From the NCBI RefSeq assembly GCF_900116105.1, contig NZ_FPAC01000001.1, positions 1,912,862 to 1,976,861 on the forward strand: a stretch of DNA of 64,000 nucleotides, written 5' to 3'. This document shows positions 8,884 to 18,202 of the stretch, one piece after another (within the stretch, counting starts at the first letter, position 1; each line of letters starts with the position of its first letter). The position numbers and the translations under genes were made by a program. The notes under the pieces are model-generated. The model saw nothing but the letters and a program-made list of their open reading frames with translations, had not been told where the DNA came from and did no database searches. The stretch is from Paenibacillus sp. 453mf. Its GTDB lineage: Bacteria > Bacillota > Bacilli > Paenibacillales > Paenibacillaceae.

Positions 8884-9948
8884 TTATTTGTGATAAGGAG
8901 CATAGTTCACCTTGTCTGCTAGGAAGCGACCGTCCTTATATTTGTACTCAATCTTTACATCTCCCGAAAAAGTAACGGTACTTGCCGAAGCCCCAAGACG
9001 AGCGGTAAGCTTTCCATTTTCGATGAAATAATAGACGACTGCACCGAAGCCAAGCTTAGAATAGAAATAATCCGGAGGATGTCCTGTATATTCCTCAAGT
9101 GTGTGCTTTATTTCCTCTTGTCCGTTTATTTTCACAGACACAGTGACCTGTCCATCCTGCGTTGTAATAGAGGAATCAATCCATTCGTTAGTAATTTCCT
9201 CGTAGGACTGAATAGAAATTTCCTTCAGTGTTTCCAGATCTACAGTATGGACTTCCTGCTGCATGAGTCCTGTCCCGTATCCCAATGTATTGATGACTGC
9301 AAATTCTGCCCGCTCGTCATTCGTGAGATCTTCTACATGAATAACAGGCTTGTAGCTCCAGTCCCACATTCCTTCCCATTCCATAAAAGGATGAGACTTT
9401 CCATTAACTATAAGGTTCATTCCTTCAACGTGATCATACTTATTCACCTGTGCCGCTTGTAATTGAATTTCTTCATGCCGGGGAGCAGTCATTGTGTAGT
9501 ATTGGTTCGTGGTGAGATATAAGATTCGGTCCATCTTATCAAACCGCATTTCTGTGTCTGAGATCTCGCTCAGGAATGCAGCAGGCACCATTACGCGATG
9601 ATTGATTAATTGAACCTCTTCTTTTAGATGGTACACATCCCCTGCATATGAAATCTTCGTTACACCCGGCTCGAGGGAAAGGAATTGTCCGTTCATCTGC
9701 ACTGTAGCTGTCTTGTTTGTATTATTCCACTTGATTTGAACTTCCGACAGCTTATGAAGCATGGTGATTGGAACCATAATCGTACCCTGCTCAACATAAG
9801 AAGAAGTTGCCAAGCTTACTGGTTCGTCATCAATAAACACTTGTATCGAATTGTTAGCCTCTGCTAATGCCTCATGATGGGGAAATACGTGAACAGTAGA
9901 CAGTAATGCAGTGATCATTCCCGTTAGGGTGATCCGTTTCCAGTTCAT
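8884..9948 (-). CDS. Secreted protein with copper-amine-oxidase N-terminal (stalk) domain
   Basis: About 354 residues from the chosen ATG at 9948 (GAAGGCGG upstream); an in-frame start 14 codons earlier is possible. An N-terminal signal peptide is followed by a stalk domain at about residues 30-145 (start IQVFIDDEPV, pattern MVPITML...VMVPAAFLSEI), a module common in Paenibacillus surface proteins. The C-terminal 200 residues carry no domain I recognise. No catalytic residues of an amine oxidase are present. It is likely a cell-wall or extracellular protein of unknown role. It stands alone on the minus strand. Confidence 0.72.
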   Translation of the reverse strand: MNWKRITLTGMITALLSTVHVFPHHEALAEANNSIQVFIDDEPVSLATSSYVEQGTIMVPITMLHKLSEVQIKWNNTNKTATVQMNGQFLSLEPGVTKISYAGDVYHLKEEVQLINHRVMVPAAFLSEISDTEMRFDKMDRILYLTTNQYYTMTAPRHEEIQLQAAQVNKYDHVEGMNLIVNGKSHPFMEWEGMWDWSYKPVIHVEDLTNDERAEFAVINTLGYGTGLMQQEVHTVDLETLKEISIQSYEEITNEWIDSSITTQDGQVTVSVKINGQEEIKHTLEEYTGHPPDYFYSKLGFGAVVYYFIENGKLTARLGASASTVTFSGDVKIEYKYKDGRFLADKVNYAPYHK

Positions 9949-10316
9949 CAGTCCGCCTTCTTTCATTATAGAGGTACGGGGCTTCGACATATATGGATCA
10001 TATTCTCTTCCCTCTAATTAAACCATTTTAGGAAAAGCTATTCTGTTGGTCAATGCTCATTGTAGAATTACCACCGATTCAAGGCTCGCATAAGCTTGAG
10101 AGCATGATAATTATGGATTTAAACATATTAAGTGTTATGTTAACTGAATCAATTTCATACTACCTTTAGTTGCTTAAATCAAGAGTATATATAGTTTCAT
10201 ATCCATAAAAAAATCAGCCGACCTGGTCAAGGCTGCACTCCTCCTTAGTCTTCTTTATCCAGGAGTAAGCCGTCAACGGTTCGACTGAAATTATGTTTCG
10301 ACTGCTGTGTTGTCCC
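9949..10316. other. Intergenic stretch without a gene
   Basis: No protein-like frame was found on either strand in these 368 nt. The region holds the promoter side of the stalk-domain gene and, at 10207-10236, the terminator of the XRE gene. The rest is AT-rich and featureless to me. Confidence 0.5.
10207..10236 (-). terminator. Intrinsic terminator of the DUF2975-XRE unit
   Basis: In the minus direction CAGCC and GACC pair with GGTC and GGCTG, with a two-base bulge, and are followed by seven T. It lies about 80 nt past the XRE stop codon. Confidence 0.65.
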
Positions 10317-10547
10317 TCACTGATCTGCTTCTGCAGGCTCCTCATCACTTCGATACTCCAAAATATCTCCTGGCTGACACTCTAACGCCTTACATATCGC
10401 CTCCAGCGTCGTTAGTCGAATCGCCTTGGCCTTTCCATTTTTTAATATGGAAAGATTGGCCATCGTTATCCCGATTCGCTCGGAGAGCTCGGTAACACTC
10501 ATTTTTCTCTTCGCCAGCATTACATCAATATTTATTATTATGGCCAT
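10317..10547 (-). CDS. XRE-family small transcriptional regulator (YozG-like)
   Basis: Helix-turn-helix protein of 76 residues covering one Cro/CI-type domain (residues 7-65; recognition region LSERIGITMANLSILKNGK). The pattern ending in GDILEY is that of the small YozG-type regulators. It lies 11 nt downstream of a DUF2975 membrane protein, the standard partner of this family, in one unit. The pair probably links a membrane state to transcription; no target is known from sequence. Confidence 0.83.
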   Translation of the reverse strand: MAIIINIDVMLAKRKMSVTELSERIGITMANLSILKNGKAKAIRLTTLEAICKALECQPGDILEYRSDEEPAEADQ

Positions 10548-10558
10548 GATATTCCACC

Positions 10559-11035
10559 TCAGATGATTAGGTCATTTTCAGATTTGATCTCGATCGCCTC
10601 TTGCATAAGCTTCTGAAGAACTGCGGCGAATACGGCAACCACCAGGGAAGCAAAAATTAATACCAAACCAATGATGATCACACCTGGCGCGTCGTCTTTC
10701 TCAGCCAACAGATAGATGAATGGCAAATTGATCACATATAGAATGCTTATTGAGAAAGCACAGATTTTTATCAACTTTAATGCATTAACTGCTATTATCG
10801 AGAATGCCTTGTTCTTGTCAATGTAGCTAAGCAGCCGCATCGCTTGATAGAGCCCAATACAGAAAGGGATCACTGACACATACATAATAATCACGATCGG
10901 ATATAGAATATGTGCAAATTCTGGATTCACTGGATTACTTACCAACCAAGGCAGACCAACAATACATAATGCAAGCACTGGGATTCCGATAAGAAAAACA
11001 GCTGCTTTTAAAAATAATGTTGAACCTCGTTTCAT
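10559..11035 (-). CDS. DUF2975 membrane protein
   Basis: Membrane protein of 158 residues with about four hydrophobic segments (roughly 10-32, 45-67, 85-110, 120-145), the size and layout of the DUF2975/YoaS family. It is followed after 11 nt by the XRE regulator, as for YoaS-YozG in B. subtilis. Its function is unknown; family context suggests it modulates the regulator. Confidence 0.78.
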   Translation of the reverse strand: MKRGSTLFLKAAVFLIGIPVLALCIVGLPWLVSNPVNPEFAHILYPIVIIMYVSVIPFCIGLYQAMRLLSYIDKNKAFSIIAVNALKLIKICAFSISILYVINLPFIYLLAEKDDAPGVIIIGLVLIFASLVVAVFAAVLQKLMQEAIEIKSENDLII

Positions 11036-11370
11036 ACAAACACCTCACCAAATTTTTATCTTATTGAATCTAACATAACATTTATCGTTTTACAATAAAT
11101 TTTTATCCTAATTTATTATATAATTATCGTAAATGAATTATTGTTTAATTTTAACCCGTCCTTATTCCGTATTTTAATTATTGATACATGTACATGTTGA
11201 TTTGGTTGGAATGTGCTAGATACGAATTTTTTATTGTTATGAATTTTTCATATGTTGAAATAAATAGATTATGAAATTCAGAGGTTGTTCTATTGGGAAG
11301 TCATTCTGTTATTGAACCTTTTCACACAAAAAAACCGCTCCTCTATGCAAGGAAACGGTTTAGTTAAATA
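11036..11370. other. AT-rich intergenic region upstream of the DUF2975 gene
   Basis: No gene seen. The part near the DUF2975 start is very AT-rich and contains repeated TATCG-T/A-rich words (near 11081 and 11127), which could be operator half-sites for the XRE regulator. The far end holds the terminator at 11328-11361. Confidence 0.4.
11328..11361 (-). terminator. Terminator after the 178-residue hypothetical gene
   Basis: In the minus direction AAACCGTTTCC pairs imperfectly with GGAGCGGTTT and is followed by a T-run. It lies directly past the stop codon at 11371. Confidence 0.6.
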
Positions 11371-11907
11371 TCATTTATTTTGATTTGTAATGATCTCCCA
11401 ACGATTCTCGTACTTCTCCAAATTTGGATGCAGCTCTCTTGGCGTATCATTCAAGATTAATCGAACCTTCTTTATCCATTCTTCGAAGAAGGAATAAGAA
11501 GCAAACAGGTTGGCATAGAGTGGCGAGATGTACAGAAAATATGGTGCAGGATAATGCTCCGTTAAATGCCGCAGTGCAGCCTCCATCGGTGTATACTTTT
11601 TACGCTTGCCCTCCCAGCCTTCAACCATTATGAGTCTGTGATTTGACTGCTCACGCTTCCAATCATGCAGCCGATCCTCTCTCTTATAGAAGGGCTGTGT
11701 ACTGTGCTTCAGCATGCGCTTAATGGTGGCATCGTGAAGGGGATAGAGAACCAGCTTCTTGAACTTTTTGGCTTCTGTTATATCTAACGCGTTTACCAGC
11801 TCCCTGTCCTCTATTCCGTCAAAGTCATCATAATAGATCAGGGTTCCTTTGGTCTCGTCCTCCTTTGGTTCATATCCGTATGGAACGGAATAGACTTCCC
11901 TTGCCAT
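11371..11907 (-). CDS. Hypothetical protein
   Basis: Soluble, highly charged protein of 178 residues with no signal peptide or membrane segment. I do not recognise a family. Aromatic and acidic motifs such as GTLIYYDDFDGIEDRELV near the N-terminus and a C-terminal NRWEIITNQNK are visible. A GGGAGGGG ribosome site precedes the ATG and a terminator follows, so it is a normal single-gene unit. Confidence 0.55.
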   Translation of the reverse strand: MAREVYSVPYGYEPKEDETKGTLIYYDDFDGIEDRELVNALDITEAKKFKKLVLYPLHDATIKRMLKHSTQPFYKREDRLHDWKREQSNHRLIMVEGWEGKRKKYTPMEAALRHLTEHYPAPYFLYISPLYANLFASYSFFEEWIKKVRLILNDTPRELHPNLEKYENRWEIITNQNK

Positions 11908-11984
11908 TGCTTCCCCTCCCTTCTACAGTTATATCGTTATTTTAAACCAATATCGAGCAGCTCAGTCATGTAGTGAAGAATAGT

Positions 11985-12195
11985 CTATACATGGATCGTT
12001 CCTCTCCATTTCTCGATCAGCTTGGCCATCCGAAACAGCAGTGCTATGAACAAAAGATAGAATACAAGCTGGATTAAAGTAAATATGAATATAACCGTTA
12101 ACATCGTGTCATTCATATTAAATGCCAAGGGATACATAATCATGAGAAGGGCTTGAAGGCCGAGCAATCAGAGTCATTGATGTAAGGAACAGCAT
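11985..12195 (-). pseudogene. Small membrane protein gene, probably frameshifted
   Basis: The open frame at 11985-12167 encodes about 60 residues with two hydrophobic helices and a basic end (MAKLIEKWRGTIHV). Its nominal start has no ribosome site. In another frame, an ATG at 12195 begins the hydrophobic MLFLTSMTLI, which would join smoothly to the downstream helix if one base were changed near 12167. I read this as a decayed two-to-three-helix protein of unknown family, near the similarly membrane-bound DUF2975 gene. Confidence 0.35.
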
Positions 12196-12286
12196 GAATA
12201 GCAATAAGATCGTGCTGTTTAACGAGGGAACGAGTTGTTAATATTGTGTGGCATGGTGCATTTGATATAAGACCTTTCCCCATATT

Positions 12287-12318
12287 GAAAAAAGGCCCGC
12301 TGACAGTCAGCGGGCCTT
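12287..12318 (-). terminator. Terminator of the SDR gene
   Basis: A 13-bp perfect stem (AAGGCCCGCTGAC at 12292-12304 with its complement at 12306-12318) is followed in the minus direction by a T-run. It lies 26 nt past the SDR stop codon. Confidence 0.85.
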
Positions 12319-12344
12319 ATCTATTCTACCAGATCGATATGATT

Positions 12345-13103
12345 TTAGTATGCCATCCATCCAGCATCTGCACTAATTACAGTTCCGTTCACGAAGCTGG
12401 CATCATCGGATGCGAGGAACAACGCGACTTGTGCGATCTCTGCTGGTTTACCGATACGTGGATTGATTGCCAGTCCCGCTTGGGAGCGACCCATGCCATA
12501 CTGACTAACGCCCGTCATGGAAGCGCTGATATTCGTTTCTACTCCACCTGGAGCAATAGCCACACATCTGATTCCTTCTTTGGCATACATGAAGCCTGTA
12601 TTCTTCGTGATGCCAACAACGGCATGCTTGGAAGCCGTATATGCAGCACCTGCACGAGCACCTTGAAGTCCGCCAGCTGATGCGATGTTGATGATAACAC
12701 CACTTTGCTTCTCCATGAAGATTGGTAACACTTTGCGTGTCGCACGCATTACGCTCGTTGTGTTAATAGCGAAGATACGCTCCCATCTCTCATCTTCAAC
12801 CTCACCAGCCGGTTCAAAGTTGTCCATAATTCCGGCATTGTTCACCAGAATATCTACAGTACCGTATTTCTCAACCGTTGTATCAATCAGTGTATTAATA
12901 TCTTCTAGAGAAGCGACGTTCGTCTTGATCGCGAAAGCCTCTCCACCTGCAGCTTTAATCGCTTCAACCGTTGCATTCGCACCTTCTAGATTCAAGTCGG
13001 ACACGACTACTTTTGCCCCTTCTTGAGCATACAGGATCGCCGTTTCTTTCCCCATACCGGAAGCTGCTCCCGTAATAATAGCTACTTTGTTTTGAAGTTT
13101 CAT
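12345..13103 (-). CDS. SDR-family NAD(P)-dependent oxidoreductase
   Basis: Classical short-chain dehydrogenase of 252 residues. It has the cofactor motif TGAASGMG at 11-18, NNAG at 88-91, Ser142, and the catalytic Tyr155-Lys159 (YTASK). Asp36 at the end of strand 2 (VVVSDLN) suggests NAD preference. The substrate is unknown; similar enzymes are annotated as 3-oxoacyl-ACP reductase or glucose dehydrogenase. It diverges from a TetR-type gene, and a 12-bp palindrome lies between them, so repression by that regulator is likely. Confidence 0.88.
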   Translation of the reverse strand: MKLQNKVAIITGAASGMGKETAILYAQEGAKVVVSDLNLEGANATVEAIKAAGGEAFAIKTNVASLEDINTLIDTTVEKYGTVDILVNNAGIMDNFEPAGEVEDERWERIFAINTTSVMRATRKVLPIFMEKQSGVIINIASAGGLQGARAGAAYTASKHAVVGITKNTGFMYAKEGIRCVAIAPGGVETNISASMTGVSQYGMGRSQAGLAINPRIGKPAEIAQVALFLASDDASFVNGTVISADAGWMAY

Positions 13104-13149
13104 ATTGAATTACCTCCTGTATTTTAGAATGCGTTTACATGAATATAAC

Positions 13150-13161
13150 GAACAATTGTTC
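13150..13161. promoter_or_regulatory. Candidate TetR operator
   Basis: GAACAATTGTTC is a perfect 12-bp palindrome in the space between the divergent SDR and TetR-type genes, 47 nt from the SDR start. TetR-family repressors commonly bind such sites to control themselves and the divergent gene. Confidence 0.5.
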
Positions 13162-13302
13162 ATTAACTTGTTACAATTATAGTATAATAAATGTGTAAAC
13201 GATTATTCAATCATCAAAAAATCATTGATTTGTATACTAACATACAATTACATAGCTAGATGTCTATTTACACAATCTATATCTCGCAAGGAGGACAGCA
13301 AG

Positions 13303-13875
13303 ATGAACGATAAGCATGATTCTATTGATCGTAGAATTATTAAATCCAAGCAAGCACTGAAGGATGCACTCATTCAACTGATGAAGAGAAAAGAGTTTAA
13401 AGAGATTTCGATCACAGACTTGGTACAGGTTGCTAATCTTAACCGGGGCACTTTCTACAAGCATTTTCAGTATAAGGAGGATATATTAGACGAAATATTA
13501 GATGACGTCATTCAAGACTTGATTGAATCTTATCGCGATCCCTACTTGCATGTTGAAGTACTGGAAGTGAGAAATATGACATCTGCTGCCGTAAAAGTAT
13601 TTGATCATGTTTATAAATTCGCTGATTTCTACGTTTTAATCGTTAAGTCAGATAAATTATCGGGATTTCAAAATCGCATATGCAATGTGCTGAAGAATTT
13701 AGCTCTGGAAAGCATAGCAGAGCAAAGGCCTCATGCGAAGATTAATCCCGATATCCATGCCAGCTATATTGCTTATTCCATCTTCGGGATCATCATTGAA
13801 TGGATTAATGGAGGACTTTCATTCAGCCCCGAATATATGTCCGAGCAGCTGCTTGAGATTGTAAGCTTGAGATAA
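13303..13875 (+). CDS. TetR/AcrR-family transcriptional regulator
   Basis: Regulator of 190 residues. The start is placed at the ATG 13303 because AAGGAGG lies just upstream; the longer frame from 13225 has no ribosome site. The N-terminal helix-turn-helix occupies about residues 18-60 (FKEISITDLVQVANLNRGTFYKHF). The C-terminal ligand domain is of the type found in DhaS/YxbF-like proteins. It is divergent from the SDR gene and probably represses it. Confidence 0.86.
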   Translation: MNDKHDSIDRRIIKSKQALKDALIQLMKRKEFKEISITDLVQVANLNRGTFYKHFQYKEDILDEILDDVIQDLIESYRDPYLHVEVLEVRNMTSAAVKVFDHVYKFADFYVLIVKSDKLSGFQNRICNVLKNLALESIAEQRPHAKINPDIHASYIAYSIFGIIIEWINGGLSFSPEYMSEQLLEIVSLR

Positions 13876-14040
13876 GCAATGACTGGGGTTAATGACAGTA
13901 ATGGAGCTCAAATAGAAGCTCACACGTTCCACATTTCTTGGACGGGGCTTCTGTTTCAACATGCTATATCAGAGGTAATGACGTACATATTTACGCTGAC
14001 CAGCGTGCATACTATGTCAAGAATGGAAAGGGTGATTATT

Positions 14041-14211
14041 GTGACTCACGATAAAACCGATCGCGGAGCTGGCGTGGAACCGATCCCGGATTCTGACGAG
14101 AACCATAAGCCTTTTGACGTGCTTGATCAATCCGGTTCCATTACCAAGGCCAACTTGACCGAAGATATACTGGAGGCGCCGGATGAGGAACAAGAAACAA
14201 AAAAGCGATAA
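14041..14211 (+). CDS. Small acidic hypothetical protein
   Basis: The likely start is the GTG at 14041 (about 56 residues) with GAAAGGG upstream; an ATG at 14023 would add six residues. The product is polar and acidic with no membrane segment (ends APDEEQETKKR). No family recognised. A strong plus-strand terminator about 75 nt downstream supports a real transcript. Confidence 0.45.
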   Translation: MTHDKTDRGAGVEPIPDSDENHKPFDVLDQSGSITKANLTEDILEAPDEEQETKKR

Positions 14212-14284
14212 GCAGGAAGCGCGGGATATATGGCTCTCATCCGCTTATCGACGCAGCTATTCCGCGCTTCATCATTCTCATAAG

Positions 14285-14327
14285 ACACACAAGCCTGCTG
14301 ACGAATAGCAGGCTTGTGTGTTTTTTT
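14285..14327 (+). terminator. Strong intrinsic terminator
   Basis: A 15-bp perfect stem (ACACACAAGCCTGCT at 14285-14299 with its complement at 14307-14321) is followed by seven T on the plus strand. Confidence 0.85.
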
Positions 14328-14331
14328 AATA

Positions 14332-17040
14332 TTATGAATATTTATAGCTGAACTCATACTCCCCTGAACCCGCTCTAAGCTCTACCCCTTCAGATGTACT
14401 TATGATCTCAAATATCCCTTCCACTTCCTCTACGGAAAGAACGCTCTCCATAAGCTGAGCGAGATTTGCTCCTTCAAGAATAATCTTAGCTTCTGTATTC
14501 ACAGGGATCTGAATTCGGACTGTTCTATGGCCCTGATCCTCTTGCCATGAGGATTCAATAATTCCATAAGAAGAATCCAGCTTAGCTGAAGCATAATTCA
14601 GCTGTCCTGCTGCAAATCGAGGGTTGATCCGTATCTTCTTGTAAGCGATATCCGTATCCTCCATATCCAGACCCGCAAGATACCGATACATCCAATCGCC
14701 GATCGCACCATAAGCATAATGATTATAGGAGTTCATGTCATCACTCCAGAACGTGCCGTCGGACTTAATCCCATCCCAATGCTCCCATATCGTTGTGGCC
14801 CCTTGCGCAATGGAATACAGCCAAGATGGATAACTGTCCTGCAACAGTAATTTGACCGCTGTCTCATGGTAACCATTTTCAGACAACACAAAGCACAGAT
14901 AAGGAGTCCCTACAAATCCTGTCGTTAAATGATAATCGTTCTGTACAACCATTCGGTTGAGTTCACTTGCCGTTCTTCTCTTCGTGTCTCCCTCAACGAG
15001 GCCAAACATCAGAGCAAGTACATGGGCAGTCTGCATTGGAGCAGCCAGCCGGCCTGCAGGAGTGACAAATTCATTCTGATAAGCTCTTCGCACCTGATAC
15101 AGCAAATCACTGAATTCCTTCACGTCTTCTGTTCTGCCCAGAACAACAGCCGCGTTCCTAACAAGATCAACAGAATACGCGTAGAAGGATGTTGCAATCA
15201 GATCGAGCGGCGTTGCACCCACATAGCTGTTCTCCTTCGCATCAAGAGCAAGCCAGTCGCCGAAATGATGACCTGTATTCCACAAATATTCGTATTCACC
15301 TTCACCTCGAATATAATTCACCCAGGCTTTCATACTGTCATACTGCTCTGACAGGAGCCTGATGTCTCCATAGCATTGATATTGGGTCCAAGGACAGATG
15401 ACAGCCGCATCTCCCCAAGCTGCCGAAGTATCTTGATTCCATTTCAGAATATTCGGAATCGTAAAGGGTACACTTCCGTCTTCCCGCTGATCCGCCGCCA
15501 GATCTCGCAGCCATTTCGCGAAGAAGGGGGCCACCTGATAATTAAATGCTGCTGTACGTATAAATACCTGCGCATCACCCGTCCAGCCGAGACGCTCATC
15601 CCGCTGTGGACAATCGGTTGGAATATCGACAAAGTTGCCCCGTTGTCCCCAAACGATATTTTGCTGAAGCCGATTCACCCGTTCGTCAGAACAGACGAAT
15701 TGTCCCGTCTGAACCATATCAGAATGCATAACTTCCCCAGTGAAGCCCTTTATAAGCACCGAATCAGCAAGCTCCTCAAGTCCTAGAATTCGGACATATC
15801 TGAATCCCATGAAAGTAAAGGCCGGTGCGTAGTTGTCTTCGCCCTTCCCCCGTGCAGTATATTCTACTAATTGCTTGGCACTACGCAAATTGCCGGTGTA
15901 GAAATTCCCTTCCCGATCCAGCACCTCCGCATGATACAGGGTAATCTTTGTTCCTGCATCCAGGTTCATATTAATCCGGATCCGTCCAACCATGTTCTGC
16001 CCCATATCAAGCACCGTTTCACCACGGGGAGTATGCAGAACCGACACAGGACGAATCGTTTCCGTTACCTTCACAGGCCAATTTTCTTGTGCTATCAGCG
16101 GATTATAAGGCAAATCTATTGGAAAAGCATTCTCCCAAGCGCTATCGTCATATTCATATTTGCTCCACCCCGCGTCTTCAAGTCTTGCATCATAGATTTC
16201 CCCATCATATATGCTCGTGTAGCGAATAGGTCCTTCCGATGTCTTCCATGTCTCATCAGTCAGAACAACCTCCTCGCTGCCATCGGCATATTGAACATGC
16301 AGCTCAAGAAGTGCTGCGCGATGCGCTCCATAAGCGCTCCGAAATCCCTTCTCCCAGGAGATACGTCCCGAATACCATCCATCGGCTACGCGAATACCGA
16401 TCCCATTCCCACCTGCATGCAGATAACGGGTCACATCGTATGTTTGGTACTGATGCCGATGATGATAGCTGGTCCAGCCCGGCGCGAGCAGCTCCTCCCC
16501 CACTCTTTCACCATTCAAATGCAAGTCGTATAACCCTGCTGCCGTAGCATATACTCGGGCTGATACGATATTTCCCTTCAGCTGGACTGTTTTCCGAAGC
16601 AGCGTAACAGGTGGCGAATCAGGCCACTCCTCACTCTGCGGGACAGTCGACCGCTGCATCGGCATAATCCAATCTGCCTGCCATTCATCAAAGTGAAGAA
16701 ATGCCGTCTCCCACCATCCTATACTGCTCCAATCGGAACAATTGTCTTCCTGATCCCATACCTGAACTCGGTAATAGTAGCGTGTTCTGGACTGGAGAGT
16801 GGGACCGGCATATTCAATGTGAAGGGATTGATCCGATTCGACTCTCCCCGTGTCCCATAAAGATAAGCTGAAATCAGCCACATCTGAAACGACAAGCTGA
16901 TACGCCTGCTGCTTGATCCCTCTTCTCTTTGAAATCAGCTTCCAGCCAAAACGGGGAACGAACTGATCGGCTCCGAGCAAATGCTCACGATACTCACAGG
17001 TCACTTGGCTCACTGAGAGTGCTGCTTGTTGATTCATCAT
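14332..17040 (-). CDS. Alpha-L-rhamnosidase, GH78
   Basis: Enzyme of 902 residues, usual for bacterial GH78. It removes terminal alpha-L-rhamnose from plant glycosides or polysaccharides. Beta-sandwich domains fill the N-terminal 400 residues. The GH78 (alpha/alpha)6 catalytic core follows, with the signature DIPTDCPQRDERLGWTGDAQ near residue 475, which carries family catalytic acids. There is no signal peptide, so it acts inside the cell on imported oligosaccharides. GGAGAGC precedes the paired ATG codons. It is divergent from an AraC-type gene with a cre-like site between, giving a likely inducible and catabolite-repressed unit. No rhamnose catabolic gene survives nearby except a rhaD fragment at about 19.2 kb. 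Confidence 0.93.
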   Translation of the reverse strand: MMNQQAALSVSQVTCEYREHLLGADQFVPRFGWKLISKRRGIKQQAYQLVVSDVADFSLSLWDTGRVESDQSLHIEYAGPTLQSRTRYYYRVQVWDQEDNCSDWSSIGWWETAFLHFDEWQADWIMPMQRSTVPQSEEWPDSPPVTLLRKTVQLKGNIVSARVYATAAGLYDLHLNGERVGEELLAPGWTSYHHRHQYQTYDVTRYLHAGGNGIGIRVADGWYSGRISWEKGFRSAYGAHRAALLELHVQYADGSEEVVLTDETWKTSEGPIRYTSIYDGEIYDARLEDAGWSKYEYDDSAWENAFPIDLPYNPLIAQENWPVKVTETIRPVSVLHTPRGETVLDMGQNMVGRIRINMNLDAGTKITLYHAEVLDREGNFYTGNLRSAKQLVEYTARGKGEDNYAPAFTFMGFRYVRILGLEELADSVLIKGFTGEVMHSDMVQTGQFVCSDERVNRLQQNIVWGQRGNFVDIPTDCPQRDERLGWTGDAQVFIRTAAFNYQVAPFFAKWLRDLAADQREDGSVPFTIPNILKWNQDTSAAWGDAAVICPWTQYQCYGDIRLLSEQYDSMKAWVNYIRGEGEYEYLWNTGHHFGDWLALDAKENSYVGATPLDLIATSFYAYSVDLVRNAAVVLGRTEDVKEFSDLLYQVRRAYQNEFVTPAGRLAAPMQTAHVLALMFGLVEGDTKRRTASELNRMVVQNDYHLTTGFVGTPYLCFVLSENGYHETAVKLLLQDSYPSWLYSIAQGATTIWEHWDGIKSDGTFWSDDMNSYNHYAYGAIGDWMYRYLAGLDMEDTDIAYKKIRINPRFAAGQLNYASAKLDSSYGIIESSWQEDQGHRTVRIQIPVNTEAKIILEGANLAQLMESVLSVEEVEGIFEIISTSEGVELRAGSGEYEFSYKYS

Positions 17041-17122
17041 GCTCTCCTGCCTTTCTTCTATTTAATCGTAGCTACTTCTAATCCCTTCCCTTGTGTTTTT
17101 CCCTCTTTCATTTTACGATGAA

Positions 17123-17136
17123 TGATAGCGCTTTAT
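17123..17136. promoter_or_regulatory. Weak cre-like site
   Basis: TGATAGCGCTTTAT matches the cre consensus with two mismatches and lies between the divergent rhamnosidase and AraC-type genes. It could give CcpA control of rhamnosidase. Confidence 0.35.
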
Positions 17137-17196
17137 ATAGTGTAATCAGACAAATCATCCTGGCTGATCGGACATTATTGGAGGAGAGTCGATAAG

Positions 17197-18051
17197 ATGA
17201 GTGCCAAACGGAGAATTGATTTGATGAGAGGCGAATCTTTTTTTTCACAGGGTTTACCGTTATATCTTAATCGCAGTGTAGAATCTTATGAGTTATCCGA
17301 GCATCAGCATGATTTTTTTGAAATCAGCTATGTTGCTGAAGGCAGCGGCACGCATATGCTGAGTGGCATCAGCCTTCCGGTTAAGCAAGGTGATCTCTTT
17401 CTCCTGCCTCAAGGTACGTCACATGTCTTCAGACCTCAGGGCATAACAGGCAGACAGCCGCTCATTGTCTACAACTGTATATTGGCAATTGATGAATTTA
17501 GACACACGGTGGCTCCCATTCCTGGAAGTGATATGCTGGACTCCCTGTTAACGATGGATGAGTATCGTCAATATTCTGATAAATATGGGGAAGTTCTAAT
17601 TCTTTTCCAGCAATTACACCGAGAGTATCAAGTAAACCGACTTGGAAGAGAACTTGCCCTGTACAGCGGCATTTTACAGCTGCTCCTACTGATCCATCGA
17701 ATGGAAACGGCAGAGAATCTTAGAGAAGGTGAAAATTCCATACATCTGGAAGCCGTGCTGAGTGAGCTGCATGAGAGATATAGCTGCCGAATAACCGTGC
17801 AGGAGATGGCTCATAAAATGGGGCTCAGCGAGCGGCAATTTCACCGGGTGTTTAAACGCCATATGGGGACGAACATGACCGATTATTTACAAAATGTAAG
17901 AATCCATGCGGCAAGGCGCTTGCTTCGTACAACCTCGCAAAAAGTCAGCAACATCGCAGCTGCTGTAAGTTATCAGGATGTGTCTTATTTCAATGCTCTA
18001 TTTAAGCAAAAGACAGGCTGCACTCCACTTGAGTACCGTCGGATGATCTGA
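17197..18051 (+). CDS. AraC-family regulator with cupin-type sensor domain
   Basis: Regulator of 284 residues. The N-terminal AraC/cupin sugar-binding domain occupies about 20-170 (SEHQHDFFEISYVAEGSGTH). Two C-terminal helix-turn-helix units occupy about 185-282, ending in the family signature FNALFKQKTGCTPLEYRRM. TTGGAGGAG precedes the ATG. The RhaS/RhaR-like layout and the divergent position point to rhamnose- or rhamnoside-responsive activation of the GH78 gene (inference). Confidence 0.87.
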   Translation: MSAKRRIDLMRGESFFSQGLPLYLNRSVESYELSEHQHDFFEISYVAEGSGTHMLSGISLPVKQGDLFLLPQGTSHVFRPQGITGRQPLIVYNCILAIDEFRHTVAPIPGSDMLDSLLTMDEYRQYSDKYGEVLILFQQLHREYQVNRLGRELALYSGILQLLLLIHRMETAENLREGENSIHLEAVLSELHERYSCRITVQEMAHKMGLSERQFHRVFKRHMGTNMTDYLQNVRIHAARRLLRTTSQKVSNIAAAVSYQDVSYFNALFKQKTGCTPLEYRRMI

Positions 18052-18092
18052 AATCCATCTTAAGCGAAATACAAATACAATCTAGCCGCAAA

Positions 18093-18140
18093 AAAACAGT
18101 GCTTGTACGGACAAAGGTGTCTTCATCCAAGCACTGTTTT
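18093..18140. terminator. Bidirectional terminator
   Basis: A 13-bp stem (AAAACAGTGCTTG at 18093-18105, complement at 18128-18140) has A-rich and T-rich flanks. It lies between the convergent AraC and glycerophosphodiesterase genes. Confidence 0.8.
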
Positions 18141-18202
18141 ATAAGGATCTTCGTTTGCGAAGCAGCTCGCGATAGGTCTAATTCATTCGGTCTCAAGGCT
18201 GA